Positions 47,386 through 58,960 of a DNA stretch of 64,000 bases are shown one piece after another. The position numbers and the translations under genes were made by a program. The notes under the pieces were generated by a model. The model had not been told where the DNA came from. It saw nothing but the letters and a program-made list of their open reading frames with translations, and searched no databases. The stretch's first letter is position 1, and the number at the start of each line of letters is the position of its first letter. Source of the stretch: Planococcus citri (taxonomy: Eukaryota; Arthropoda; Insecta; Hemiptera; Pseudococcidae); the NCBI RefSeq assembly GCF_950023065.1, contig NC_088681.1, forward strand, positions 5,456,001 through 5,520,000. The letters run 5' to 3'.

Positions 47386-48335
47386 CTTAAACTAGGAGTA
47401 ACAAAAAGGAAAATAAATATTAAAAAAAAGAAAAAAGAAAGGAACAAAGTGAACCATCAGTTGAACTTGAATCTAAAATGCATGTCCTGAGCAATACGTC
47501 ATTTTCAAACAAAAAAGAAAATAAAGAAAGACAATGTGAGCCAAGGTCTTGAAACTTAAATCTAAAGTTGGAATGTAAACCAAGGCAACTTGTTATTAAA
47601 ACCTATCTCTGTGCATTTCAAAGAATGATCCGAGACAGCTGAAGATTCACTAATTGACCCATAGGGACTTAACTTGAGAAACGATGTCATCGCAGATGAT
47701 GACAAAGTCCGAGGCTGCAGACGCCAAAATTCATCAAAGTCCAATAAATCACGAACTGAAGGAAGCTAAAGCTGGAAACAGTAGGAACTACAGTTGGAAA
47801 TATTGAGCTAAAGATGGATTTATTGGTCTCTTCTGGCGAATGGGCTCCTGCCCATTCGCAGAGATGGAAGTAAAGTTGGACCTATACTTGGCAGCGTCGA
47901 TGTCTGCAGTCCTGCCTAAATTGTCTCGGATCAGAGCTTTTATAACTGCGCTTTTTACGAGAAATCAGGTGGGGGAATGTATGCAGTCAGTGGCGCATGC
48001 GCTAAACGCTTCTAACGGCGCTATCTTTCACGGCTGGCGCTAGAATTACATCATGTTCGATTATACTCGGCGATATTCGTGTTGAACTGGTTTTCTATTG
48101 GTTGTTATCGCGAGAGTGGTGGATAGCTTGGCACCACCACCTAAAAAACGATGATGTAATCGAGTATAATCGGCTATGTTCGATAATTTCTTGATTATAA
48201 TTGGATGTAAGCGCCACCACTACTGAGTAGGAAGTTTAAATTGTCGCGGCTTGGTCACTGATGTCGGAATTGGTCACTAAAATGATCGAAAATCTGTCGC
48301 TTAGGGGGTAGAAAAATATTCTGCTGCTATGGCAA
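47386..48335. other. Non-coding DNA with small hairpins
   Basis: GCGAATGGG (47,836-47,844) pairs with CCCATTCGC (47,851-47,859) around CTCCTG. CGATTATACTCG (48,058-48,069) is the inverse of CGAGTATAATCG (48,161-48,172). A 67-codon ORF at 47,840 has no recognised domain. Confidence 0.4.
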
Positions 48336-48490
48336 ATGAGAATTTTTCTCCCAATTAGGAGACAGGAAAATTTTCTCCCATTAAAGTGACTGAACTTTTC
48401 ATATGTAAATTTCTCCCAGTGTAGGTGACGGATAAAAATATTTTTCTCCCACATAAGTGGGAGAACTGCGTGTATTTTTCTCCCACTACA
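48336..48490. repeat. ~30-35-bp degenerate repeat around TTTTCTCCCA
   Basis: TTTTCTCCCA or close variants occur five times at 30-40-bp steps. One copy forms a perfect CTCCCAC/GTGGGAG hairpin (48,446-48,463). Confidence 0.7.
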
Positions 48491-48830
48491 ACATCTTTCG
48501 CCATTTTTGTCATTTTCATCATTTTTGTCTTTTTCATCTTTTTTGTCATTTTCATCATTTTTGTCTTTTTCACATTTTATGTCATTTTTGTCATTCTCAT
48601 CATTCTCGTCTTTTTCATCTTTTTCGTCACTTTCCTCATTTTTATCTTTTTTGTTTTTTTCATCTTTTTCATCATTTTTGTCTTTTTTGTTTTTTCACAT
48701 TTTTCGTCATTTTTGTCATTTTTGTCATTTTTGTCATTTTCATAATTTTCATCATTTTCGTCATTTTTGTCCTTTTTGTCCTTTTTGTCATTTTCATCAT
48801 TTTCGTCTTTACGTCTTTTCATCTACAAGT
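48491..48830. repeat. Second 9-bp-based TTTTTGTCA minisatellite
   Basis: Same unit family and orientation as 45,991-46,362, with TTTTTGTCATTTTCATCA steps; the pogo-like MITE lies between the two arrays. Confidence 0.9.
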
Positions 48831-50160
48831 AAATACTAGACTTCTGGCAATTTCAGCAAAAGAAAAGCTTATTTCAGCAATTTCTGGCAAAGAAACGACA
48901 CATTGGAGTTTTATTGGAAAAGAGTGGGAGTTTTTGAATGCAATAAACAACACAATTCTTAGCATCTTTTCGCAAAAAAGAAAAAAAAAGAAAAAAAACA
49001 GGCTAAAAGCGAGACGTTTTGCTATTTTTGACAGAAAACGAGAATTTCACAATAATTTCAGTAAATAAGGCAGATCTTCTTAACCATTTTTATCAAAAAA
49101 GCGAAACATTTTAGCGCTGAAGAGTGAGATTCATTAATGATACTCATAACTCATAAAAATGCAAGACTTCAACCATTTTTGAAAAAAACAAGACTTTCTG
49201 GGAATTTTGCAATTTATGGCAAAACTGACCAGCAAAAAAATTGCCTGAGCAAAGCAAAGGTGAATTTTTTCATTATGAGAAATCGAAAAATCTGCTTGAA
49301 GTAAACTTTCACAAAATTCCTTGACTTTTGAGTAAAAAATGCTGTAAATTTCCAAAATTCCCTGACTTTATCCTGACTTTTCCAGACTGACCAAATTCCC
49401 TGACTTTTCCAGGTTTTCTAGGCTTGTGAACACCCTGTTCCTCCTACGTTGCTTTAATTTTGCAAAAATGTTCTGCTTGTTGGACACTTTGAAAAAGAAT
49501 CATTGTGAAAAATTTGTCCATCTCAACCCACCAGCTCAAAAACAACCATTTTTGATCCATTCTGCAGTTTGCAGCCAGTTTACAAATTCCTCTAGATATT
49601 TCAGATTGCTGAGAAGAATTCAAAAATGAACTTGACTACTTACGAGCTTTGGTAGGTGCTTATTAGACATAGACACTCTTTAGATCGTTTCGTTGTAAAA
49701 TTTAAAATGTGCAAAACTATTTCATAACAAGAGTAGACCTGTGCTTTGAAACTTTCGTGGAATCCTGCCTCCTTCATCACATTCGACCTTCTTCGCACCT
49801 GGATTCCAACAACGATGAATTTTCCCTCCAATAACCACGAAAAATTTCCAATTTCTACCAACGTAAAGAAAATAAACCGTGATGCAAGCATCACAAACTT
49901 TCCGAACGTTGGGAAGCACTTGGCACAAAAACCTAGCCGTTTATGCACAGGTATTCGTTGTATACATAAGAAAGGTTCACCTTTTTCGTAACATCTGGAG
50001 CGCGCCTTCGCGTTCACTGCGCTAAGGATAACAACTGGTTTTCTGTGACGTCACTGACGTACTATTGAATAGGGAACGCCATGAGTTTTCGCGTCAAAAT
50101 GCTCGTAATTTTTTTCTGATTTTACATACGAAGCTGAAAAGCTTATTATGACATCCTTCA
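48831..50160. other. AT-rich DNA, including a transposon-end-like fragment
   Basis: 48,840-49,340 holds TTTTGGCAAAAA-type low-complexity DNA. From about 49,309 to 49,437 the phrase TTCCCTGACTTT recurs, ending in GTGAACACCCTG. Read in reverse this gives a CAGGGTGTTCAC terminus followed by AGTCAGGGAATTT words, in the style of dispersed invertebrate elements. 49,640-50,017 holds a 125-codon minus-strand ORF without a recognised domain, overlapped on the other strand. Confidence 0.4.
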
Positions 50161-50880
50161 ATGGGACCTATCATTAGGTGCAAGTTTCAACTTAGTATCT
50201 CAATTAGGGCGTCTGCAATCGTGTTCACAAACTTTTGTGCACATACATATGCACATCATTACCGACGAACTCTACCAAGATGGGACCCTAATTTCTCACA
50301 TGCGTTGTTCGGACCCCTATTTTTTTTAAATATTGAAGGATGGTATAGGTTTATGTACATATTTTCAATACCTTTAGAATTGGTTCTAAAAATAGAACAG
50401 GATGGTTGTTGTAAATTTCCTTCAAATCTATTTTTTAAAAGTACGCATTTCACGTGCGATGACGGGACCCTAAGTGTAAGTTATATACACCTTTGTTTCA
50501 AACTTCACAGTACATGATCGGACTTCTATGTGAATGCAAGTATGACATTTTGTATACGTTGTTGGGACATTATACACAAATAGTTATGAATTTTCGCATA
50601 CGTTCTTCGGACCTAATTTGCAATGTTGCCACCTATCTTAGTCACACAAACAGAGTGTCTTATGAGCGATGCTCGGACCTATGAATACAAGTTACATTCA
50701 TCAAATTTCTAACATTATGATCCAAGATTGGACTTCCATGTGTATGTAAGTATGAAATTTTATATACGTTGGTTGGACTTGTATAATGACTTCCATGTGT
50801 TTTCAATTTTTTTTTGTTCAACATTTTGATGTATTGCACCTTTGAAGACATTGGCCTACTTTTAAAATTTTTTGGGGTCC
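50161..50880. repeat. Cluster of degenerate CGTTGTTCGGAC words
   Basis: CGTTGTTCGGAC (50,303), CGTTGTTGGGAC (50,557), CGTTCTTCGGAC (50,601), CGATGCTCGGAC (50,667) and CGTTGGTTGGAC (50,767), usually followed by C(C)TA. The same word returns inverted at 52.86-52.91 kb and in both orientations at 54.33-54.42 kb. Confidence 0.6.
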
Positions 50881-51394
50881 ATTTAATCAGGTTTTTTCTT
50901 TTGATTTGGAATAAAATAACATTTGCATATATGTAGCAGTTGTTCAGCGACCTTTGCAAAAATTCTAGTGTTTTTCCCGAACCATATTGAGCTTTTGAAT
51001 GCGATAACCTACTTTTGAATTTATGCAGGTCAATTTTTATCAAACTTTCGCAAGGTTTTCTGACGACTTTTGCGAATATTTATGGGAAAAGCATTTACAT
51101 CTCAAATTAAATGCGCAAGCTCGATTTAAAGGGGTCTGAAAAATTTAAATCACTCACAAAGGTCGTCGAATTACCTTTACACACCAGCCAGAGCGTTTCT
51201 ATCTCAATTCAAATGCAAAAGTCTGATTAAAAAATTACAATGGTTAGTCAAAGGCAGAAAAAAAATACAAACTCCCACAAAATTACTCGATTAACCAGAG
51301 ATGGGGTGATTCGAATTACGGATCAATTTTGAATCGCATTCAGAATTGAAATTTTACTGGAACTGGAAGACCAAAGTTTACTCTGTACTCCAGT
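50881..51394. other. AT-rich non-coding DNA
   Basis: No gene seen; the foldback-family units start just after. Confidence 0.35.
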
Positions 51395-52330
51395 ATCAAC
51401 AAGCTGTAAAATCCACTGCAGATGGGTTCAAGTCAATTTGGAGCCTCCTGCCACTTTTTGAAAATTTTTAGGACCTTCAGCACATTTTTGAAACTTGAAA
51501 TGTCATAAAATGGAGTTGAAGAACCAAAATTTTATCAGTTTAACTTTGGAAATATTTTTTTTTGTCGAAGTAAAATTTTCTAACGCTTTGATTTGATTTT
51601 AATTAGCTGTGTTGCTTCGATTTCGGAAATTGCTTTCTGAAATCGAAGCAACACAGCTAAATAAAATCACATCAAAGCGTCAGAAAATTTTACTACGACT
51701 ACAAAAAATTTGATAATTCCTGGAGCCTCCAGTAGATTTTCGAAACTCGAAATCTCCCCAAAATTTCATTGAATGGAGATGGAAAGCCGAAATTTACTTT
51801 GCACCGACTTCAGGTGGGTTCAAGTCATTTTGGAGCCTCCAGTGAATTTTTTTAAATTACTGGAGTCTCCACCAGATTTTTAAAACTTGAACTTCCACGA
51901 AATTTCATCAAATGGAGTTAGAAAGCCGAACTTCATTCCGCAAACTAATTTCAGGTACGCTACGAAGCAGACTGCAGGTGAATTTCAAGCAGTTTTTTTA
52001 CTGAAGCCTCCAGTACATGTTTGAAACTTGAAAATTTTCACAAAATCACATCAAATGTAGATGGAAAGTCGAAGGGTTCAAGTGATTTTGAAGCCTTCAG
52101 CGACTTTTTTAAAATTTCTCGAGTCTCCAGCACATTTTTAAAACTTGAAATTTTCACATACCTAATTTTATCAAATGTTTTCACATACATACTTTTATCA
52201 AATGGAGTTTGATAGCCGAAATTTTCAATACAATATGAAGTGGACTGCAGTGGTTTCAAGTAGTTTAAAAGCTATCAGCTACTTTTTGGAAATTTCAATT
52301 TTCCAAAAAACGCCATAAAACCTGTTTAAA
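51395..52330. repeat. Degenerate fragments of the CTCCAG-unit foldback family
   Basis: Units such as TTTTGGAGCCTCC, CTGGAGCCTCCAGTAGATTT and AATGGAGATGGAAAGCCGAA recur with many changes (about 51,437, 51,720, 51,826, 52,000, 52,090). They are interrupted by the hairpin at 51,564-51,699. No termini. Confidence 0.7.
51564..51699. other. 61-bp-stem hairpin with 14-nt loop (miRNA-precursor-like or tiny MITE)
   Basis: 51,564-51,624 pairs with 51,639-51,699 with only four mismatches. The inner 22 bp are perfect (TTAGCTGTGTTGCTTCGATT... at 51,603-51,624). Stem length and loop fit an animal primary miRNA or small-RNA hairpin, but a foldback transposon is equally possible. Neither transcription nor copy number can be judged here. 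Confidence 0.8.
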
Positions 52331-52951
52331 TAATCTGAAGCTTGCTTGCACGCGAGTGGTTGCTTGTTAATAACCTTGACCGATAGAGTACTTAGGTACC
52401 CTTTATTTTTTTTTTAAATCGGCATCCCGTATCTTGAATAAAACGTATTATTTTTGAGAACCAAATTATCCGATTTCTCACTTCTTTGAAAATTTAAAAA
52501 ATTCACTCTTCCTCTTTGGTTTGAGGTAAAAAGATACAATTCAGTTGACATCCTATTTTTGCATTTCTCCAAAGTAGATTGCTGGTAGTTTCAATCCATT
52601 TTGGAGCCTTCTGCGCCTTTTTGAAAACTTTAGTTCTTTAAAAAATGCCACAAAATCTGCCTGAATTGATAGTGCGTACTGCGCAGAGTGAATTTCGGCT
52701 AAGTTACATATTTGAAAAAGTTTTTGAAAACTTAAAAAAAATCATATTTCAAACACTGGTTACCATCTCATACCAAAAGCTATACGCGACGGTGTCTGGA
52801 CTTGGTTATAACATGTTGTGTGTTTGCCGTTGATTTCAGCGGCAACGTTGCAATACGAGTCCGAACATGGTATGCAGGGTTAGACAAAAATAAGGTCCGA
52901 ACAACGTATAAGTAAATTCATATCACTTACACCCGCTGCAGTGGTTCCATT
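52331..52951. other. AT-rich DNA leading to the long inverted repeat
   Basis: Two inverted GTCCGAACA words lie at 52,859-52,870 and 52,895-52,906. No gene. Confidence 0.4.
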
Positions 52952-54191
52952 TGGGTCATTCCATGCCAAATCGGCGGATTTTTGCACGAGGGGTCTTCGA
53001 TTTTTTTCAAAATCAGATCATTTGTAGAGGTCATCAAACGATGACGAATGACGCAAACCGGACATTTTTTCGATTTTTTTTGACGGAGCTGTGGCGCTTC
53101 AAAGTTCTCCAAAATGGCCGAAAATGGAAAATTTCAGTTGCAAATTGCTCCGGTTGTACGTGGTATAGAATTTTGAACTTTTTTTCAAATTGTAGTACTT
53201 TGAGAGGGTAATCGACGAGTGATGTCAAAATCAGTGTTGCCACTTTCAAAAACCTAAAAAAATCGATTTTAAAACTTATAATTTAAATATAACCACGATC
53301 TCGGCGAGTAAAAATTCTGAAAAAATTCTCAGTTTTAGTCCCTTTTATGTAGAATAACATATCAAAAAATTAGACTGGCATCTTTTTTCATTTTCGAGAA
53401 AAAAAAATTACAAGTTTTACAATTGCTGCAAAAGTACCATCCGAAACCTAAAAAATGAAAATTTTTGCATTTTTGAAATATTTTACCAATGTGTAGACGA
53501 TAATGTGAAAAAAATCCCCCTCCCCCCAATTTGTCGACAAATTGACGAAAAATGCATTAATTTCACTCTTGAAATAAAAATTTATAGCACGAAAAATGTC
53601 AATTCGTTGACAAATGGGGGGAGGGGGATTTTTTTCACATTATCGTCTACACATTGGTAAAATATTTCAAAAATGCAAAAATTTTCATTTTTTAGGTTTC
53701 GGATGGTACTTTTGCAGCAATTGTAAAACTTGTAATTTTTTTTTCTCGAAAATGAAAAAAGATGCCAGTCTAATTTTTTGATATGTTATTCTACATAAAA
53801 GGGACTAAAACTGAGAATTTTTTCAGAATTTTTACTCGCCGAGATCGTGGTTATATTTAAATTATAAGTTTTAAAATCGATTTTTTTAGGTTTTTGAAAG
53901 TGGCAACACTGATTTTGACATCACTCGTCGATTACCCTCTCAAAGTACTACAATTTGAAAAAAAGTTCAAAATTCTATACCACGTACAACCGGAGCAATT
54001 TGCAACTGAAATTTTCCATTTTCGGCCATTTTGGAGAACTTTGAAGCGCCACAGCTCCGTCAAAAAAAATCGAAAAAATGTCCGGTTTGCGTCATTCGTC
54101 ATCGTTTGATGACCTCTACAAATGATCTGATTTTGAAAAAAATCGAAGACCCCTCGTGCAAAAATCCGCCGATTTGGCATGGAATGACCCA
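52952..54191. repeat. Long inverted repeat with ~576-bp arms, essentially perfect
   Basis: Arm 1 (52,952 to about 53,527) and arm 2 (about 53,616 to 54,191) are inverse copies. Paired positions sum to 107,143 throughout, so there are no indels, and I found no mismatch on reading. The arms start TGGGTCATTCCATGCCAAAT. The loop of about 88 bp includes TTTGTCGACAAATTGAC, itself partly mirrored. The same peptide can be read from both arms for this reason only. No clear target duplication flanks it. Confidence 0.95.
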
Positions 54192-54323
54192 TGTGTATAT
54201 CAAGTTGGGTGTATCAGCTAAAAAAACATCATGTGTTCTATATGTTCCGAGGACTTTTTACATGAACCACTTTTGATAATTTTGCCATGGCTAAAATTAC
54301 TCGTAGATCACGAAAAAATGGTT

Positions 54324-54425
54324 AAAACGTTGTTCGGACCTACCTAAAGTCCGAACAACGTTTTGGGTCCGAACAACGCACGTGAAATTTCAAGGGTGTG
54401 GCCGAACAACGTATAGTTTGTAAAC
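54324..54425. repeat. Palindrome and direct copies of the GTCCGAACAACG word
   Basis: AAAACGTTGTTCGGAC (54,324-54,339) and GTCCGAACAACGTTTT (54,349-54,364) form a perfect 16-bp inverted pair with a 9-nt spacer. Two more copies follow (54,367; 54,404). It resembles a binding-site cluster or transposon subterminal region; function unknown. Confidence 0.8.
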
Positions 54426-55899
54426 CCATACATACACACACACACACGGAACATCACGCTCAAAATAGTCTCAAAAGTCTTCTTGGACCTCAAAACGTGT
54501 AATTCCGTAAAAAACTCGAAATCGAAAAACCGGTCGATTACAATACTTCCCTTACATCGCTGCGCGCTGTTCGGAAAGTAAAAAGGCGAAGAAAATCGAC
54601 GATCCGCTCTCTGTACCTAACTAGTACCTACGTACCTTTACTACCCTATGGAGGAATATTGGCACACGCGAAAATGGGTCATGTCGTTTCATATTTTACG
54701 CTCGTAACACCTTCGGCTTGCCGAATAGTTTAACGACGACGACTAATTAAGCAACGTACATGGTACACACGTCTTTTTCGATATACCTTATGATACACGA
54801 CATCAGGCGACACACACACATGGACAGGCACCCACACACCAACACACGCACCCTCTCGAACAGTATGCCATTAAAGTATATAACGCCACCATCGCCAACG
54901 GCTGGCGACCAGAAACCAGGCTGTGGAGTAGAGGGGGAGGGGGTGGGGGGTAAGCTAAAGCTAAAGGCTCGTGATGGCGAGAGATGCGAGGCAAATATAG
55001 AGAGAGGTTAACTTCGACCATGCTAAACAAGGGTACACAGAAATGAGAGAAAACGCTAAGGGTAGGTGAGCAGGGTTAATATATATAGGCAATAGGCATT
55101 AGGCAGGACGTAGTACGTATAACGCCTACGTGTATCCTCGATATAAAGGCGAACCGAACGCGAAATGCGAAAATCGCCAACGGAGACGTCAACTACACAC
55201 GTAATTGACAATTCGCCTTCATATTGGCCCAGCTCGAGTCGAGCTCTCTCGCTCGCTCTAACCATAGGTGATCGTATACCATAAATTTCGCCGGCTCTGA
55301 TGAATTTTCGCCTCGCACTAACGCACACAGCCTCGCACACGCACCGCATTTTACGCAGCATATGCCGATTTCCAAAAGACAAATTGGAAAATAACTCGAT
55401 GCCAATGAACGATTCTCGACGATCTGCCAACCCACCGCCGCCGCCGCCGCGTTAATTCCTCGATTAAGTACATATATTTTCAACGTCGCTATCAATTATG
55501 AGAAACTAACGTAGGTACTTTTAAACAGCGCAAAGCAAGGGTGAAAAAGATGCCACCAGACTCTGCCTTGCCTTCTCTCCTCCCTCCTCCCTTCCCATCA
55601 CCAGCAGTTCATCTTCCTCGGCGCCGCGCCGAGTATGATTTTAAAGTCGTTTTTCTTCGCTTTCTCGCATTTCATTCATAAACGATACGCACCTTTTCCG
55701 AGTTCATTTGCTTGTTTAATTAATATTAAACGATGCGACGACGATGTATTTATTATACGAAAAGGGGATGCGGATGAGTAATGCGAATTTACTTCTTTAA
55801 ATTGTCCGTCGGCGTGAACCGTATTATTATTATACCTTTTAACTTTATACAGCGTTTATATGATTTGTTGGATAAACTTTTACATTACTATAACAAGCA
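54426..55899. promoter_or_regulatory. CpG-bearing single-copy island
   Basis: CA repeat (54,432-54,447), CCG repeat (55,434-55,450) and CG-rich single-copy DNA. 55,660-55,860 has TTTAATTAATATTAAACGATGCGACGACG, the sort of sequence seen in conserved enhancers. ORFs overlap on both strands and have no domains. Confidence 0.25.
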
Positions 55900-55902
55900 T
55901 AA

Positions 55903-57115
55903 TAGTCCGGCATTATGACAATAAGAGTAATTGCACCCCCCCCCCCTCCGATCCTCCGGGACAACTTTTTTCTTAGAGGGGACATCCTAAGGAACATTTT
56001 AAAGCAAACTTGCCAAAAAAAAGTTGGCCTTACTTACAAAATGGCGGCCATTTTGATTGACAGGTCAGCCAAAACCGCAGATTTTGCGTTTTAACATAGG
56101 ACTTGCACGAACTTTTTCAAACTTTACAAAGGTAGATCGAAAGATCATGCAAAAATTTATCACCTGTCAAAATTTCAAGTGCTAAAGTGGGTTTTTCGAT
56201 TTTTGGTGAATTTTTGAAAATCGAATTTACGCCAAAAATGAGGGAAAAAATCAAAATTTTACCAAATTGACCAAGAAAGCTGAAATTTGGGGTATACCCT
56301 ATTTTCGACATGCCAAATCGATTGGAAACGGTTTCAACCCGTTTTGAGCAGTTCTGGAGCCTCCAGCAGATTTTTGAATCTCGAAATTCCCACAAAACTC
56401 CATCAAATTGGAGTTGTAAATCTAAAATGTATTCTAAAAACTAATTTCAATACGTTACGAAGTACTGCAGGTGAATTTCAAGTCGTTTTGGATCCTCCAG
56501 CGACTTTTTGAAAATTCCTGAAGCCTCCAGCAGATTTTTGAAACTTTAAATTTTCACAAAATTTCATTAAATGGAGATGGAAAGCTGAAATTTACTCTAC
56601 ACTCCAATTTTAACACCCTCTGAAAACGACTTCTGGTAAATTTCAAGTCATTTTAGAGCATCCAATGATTTTTTGAAAATTACTGGAGCCTCCAGTAGAT
56701 TTTTGAAACTTGAAATTTCCCCAAAATTTCATCAAACTATTAAGATGGAGAGTCAAAATTCATTCTGCAAACTAATTTCAATACGCTACGAAGTTGTCTG
56801 CTGGTGAATTTCAAGTCGTTTTGGAGCCTCCAGCAACTTTTTGAAAGGTTGTATGACGTTTTTTGGAAAATTGAAATTTCCTATAAAAGTAGCTGGAAGC
56901 TTCAAAACCATATTTTGAAACCACCATGTAGTCTGCGAAGTAAATTTCAGCTTGCCAATTCCATTTGATAAATTAATGTTGGGGAAATTGGCCAACTTTT
57001 TTTTGGCAAGTTTGCTTTAAAATGTTCCTTAGGATGTCCCCTTTAAGAAAAAAGCTGTCCCGGATGATCGGCGGGGGGGGGGGTGCAATTACTCCTATTG
57101 TCATATGCCGGACTA
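55903..57115. mobile_element. Intact TAGTCCGGCAT element, 1213 bp, ~127-bp TIRs, 3-bp target duplication
   Basis: The left TIR 55,903-56,029 and right TIR 56,990-57,115 are near-identical inverses, from TAGTCCGGCAT through a poly-C and CATCCTAAGGAACATTTTAA to AAGTTGGCC. TAA flanks both ends (55,900-55,902; 57,116-57,118). The interior has AATGGCGGCCATTTTGATTG and three to four CTCCAG units. No transposase ORF, so non-autonomous. 3-bp duplications occur in several DNA transposon superfamilies (Harbinger, CACTA and others); I cannot assign it. Confidence 0.9.
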
Positions 57116-57118
57116 TAA

Positions 57119-57539
57119 TCAACATATTTTTAAACGAATTTCTTTTCTTATTCTGTAAAAAAAAAACCTCGGACCAACTTATGTAACAAAATTTTGGGAA
57201 ATTCCTCTCCACTCCACCCCTCCTTGCTCGGGATTACTGAAATGAGGGGAAAATCAGTTTTCAGCGTTTTAAAAGTACCCGCTGACTAGTTTCAAAAATT
57301 TCGAAAGTTTAGTTCTGAGGTTTTTCGAGTACGGTGAGGGAGGGGGATGGTACAAATTGCAGAGCCTTACAATTTTCGTCAATATGTAAAAAAAAACATC
57401 AAATATCAACCAAAGAGGGGCTTAAATTCACATTCAGTGCTCCCAAAAACCTAATACGCCATATTTATGTCACAATTTAGGGTGTACCATTATTTTGCAA
57501 AGTCCCTCCCCCCCCCCCGTTTTTACCTCGGTTGACAAA
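57119..57539. other. AT-rich DNA with a degenerate satellite core
   Basis: 57,423-57,485 (ATTCAGTGCTCCCAAAAACC, then TAATACGCCATATTTATGTC) resembles core B of the 25-34 kb satellite. Poly-C occurs near 57,510. Confidence 0.45.
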
Positions 57540-58480
57540 ATAATTCCATGTTCTTTATTTTCCCACCTGCAAAAAATATGTCGTTGAAATTTTTCTAGAT
57601 ATGTAATCCCATTTTTAAAGAAAAAACCTTTGTTGGACCTCCAAATGATGTTGGCTCTCTTGTATGGAGCCCACCAAATTTGAGAATCATAATACTTACT
57701 CAAATTTTTTTCAAAAAAAAAAAAAAAAACCTAAAACATACTTAGTGAAAATTTTAAAAAATATCTCATTTCCACATTGGAATTTGTTCTGCCCCCTCAA
57801 ATGATATTGGCTCTCTTGTATGGAGCCCATCAAATTTAGAATTGAGGAATAATAAATAAAAGATATAAAAAGTTATGCCTGTAGAAATTTTTTGAAAATG
57901 TTTCATTTATGGGCACAATCTTTCTAAATAAGTACAGTACTTTTCCAAAAAAAAAAAAAAAAACTAAAAATTGAGAATAAATAATTATAATCAGAGAAGA
58001 TTTTTTAAGAATATCTCACGTCCACATTAGTATTGTTCTACATAGCAACCTTCCCAAGAAAAAAACTTTGTTGGACCCCGTCCCCCCCCCTCGATGATGT
58101 CGGATCTTTTGTATGGAGGCCCCCAAATTTGGAAAAAATTGATGTGTCTGTTGAAATTTTTCGAAAATTTTCAACTCATGCGCAGAATCTTTCTGAATAG
58201 CCTGTTTTCAAATACGTAAAACCTTCCGCTGGTCTCCAAATGATGTTGGTTTCCTATAAAGCCCCTCAAAGGAAGAAACATAAAATAAAAAACAATTGAA
58301 AAATTGATACCAGTAGGTACAAATTTTTTGAAAAAGTTTAATTTCGGGGCAGAGTATTTATACTCTTAGATAATCACTTTTTCAAGAACCCCCCTCTCTC
58401 CTTGGACCTGCAAACGATGCTGGTTTTCTTGTATCAAGTCCCCAAAGTTGAAAAATATTGAATAAACTACCTAGGTATAC
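57540..58480. repeat. Degenerate ~155-170-bp tandem repeat
   Basis: The phrase CAAATGATGTTGGCTCTCTT followed by GTATGGAGCCCACCAAATTT recurs in eroded form near 57,640, 57,797, 58,090, 58,237 and 58,410, each preceded by TTGGACC and an A run. Confidence 0.8.
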
Positions 58481-58960
58481 ACCAGGGCGGCTTCAAAAAA
58501 GTCAAATTGAGATTTTTTCAAGACTGGTGATCGGGCACACTTTCCAAACGATAACGTCGCAAAAAACCAACTCGTTATAATCCTTTTTTTGAAATTTTGT
58601 GGTTTTTTCTCACTTTTTCTGGAAGTTACAAACTAGCCAAAAATTCAATTTTGAGCTCTGAACTCTTTGCGTAAAAAAACATCGTTTTCAGTTCTTTCGA
58701 AATACAAATTTTCAAAAACTTTTGCCCTTGCTTCGCTAGGATCGATTTGTTTTTTGTTTTCAAATGTAGAAATTCACATCTGGGCTCCCAAAAATCCAAA
58801 AAAAAACCATGAAAATTTTTATTCGTCATTTGACTACATCAGTTGACAAAATTGGTATTTTTTTCTCTATGTCAGTCGGAAAATTTCGAGTCGAACCCTC
58901 ACCCCCTCTTCCTCTCAAACCCCTCTAAATAGTTTCTAAAACCCTAAATATCTTTACTCT
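58481..58960. repeat. Dispersed repeat shared with 7.2-8.06 kb
   Basis: CGAAATACAAATTTTCAAAA with CCTTGCTTCGC (58,700-58,735), and a TTTCTCTATGTCAGTCGG-type stretch before CCTCTTCCTCTCAAA, parallel the series at 7,330-8,060. Confidence 0.55.

Noticed and set aside
37769..49437. CAGGGTATCTACT (37,769) and inverted CACCCTG (49,431) as ends of one element
   Set aside because: 11.7 kb apart, only ~7 terminal bases agree, no flanking duplication, and unrelated repeats lie between.
49640..50017. 125-codon minus-strand ORF with several cysteines, considered as a THAP or zinc-finger domain
   Set aside because: The C..C / C..H spacing of those domains is not present.
52951..54192. Two pairs of identical small ORFs
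   Set aside because: They are the same ORFs read from the two arms of the inverted repeat; no independent evidence of coding.
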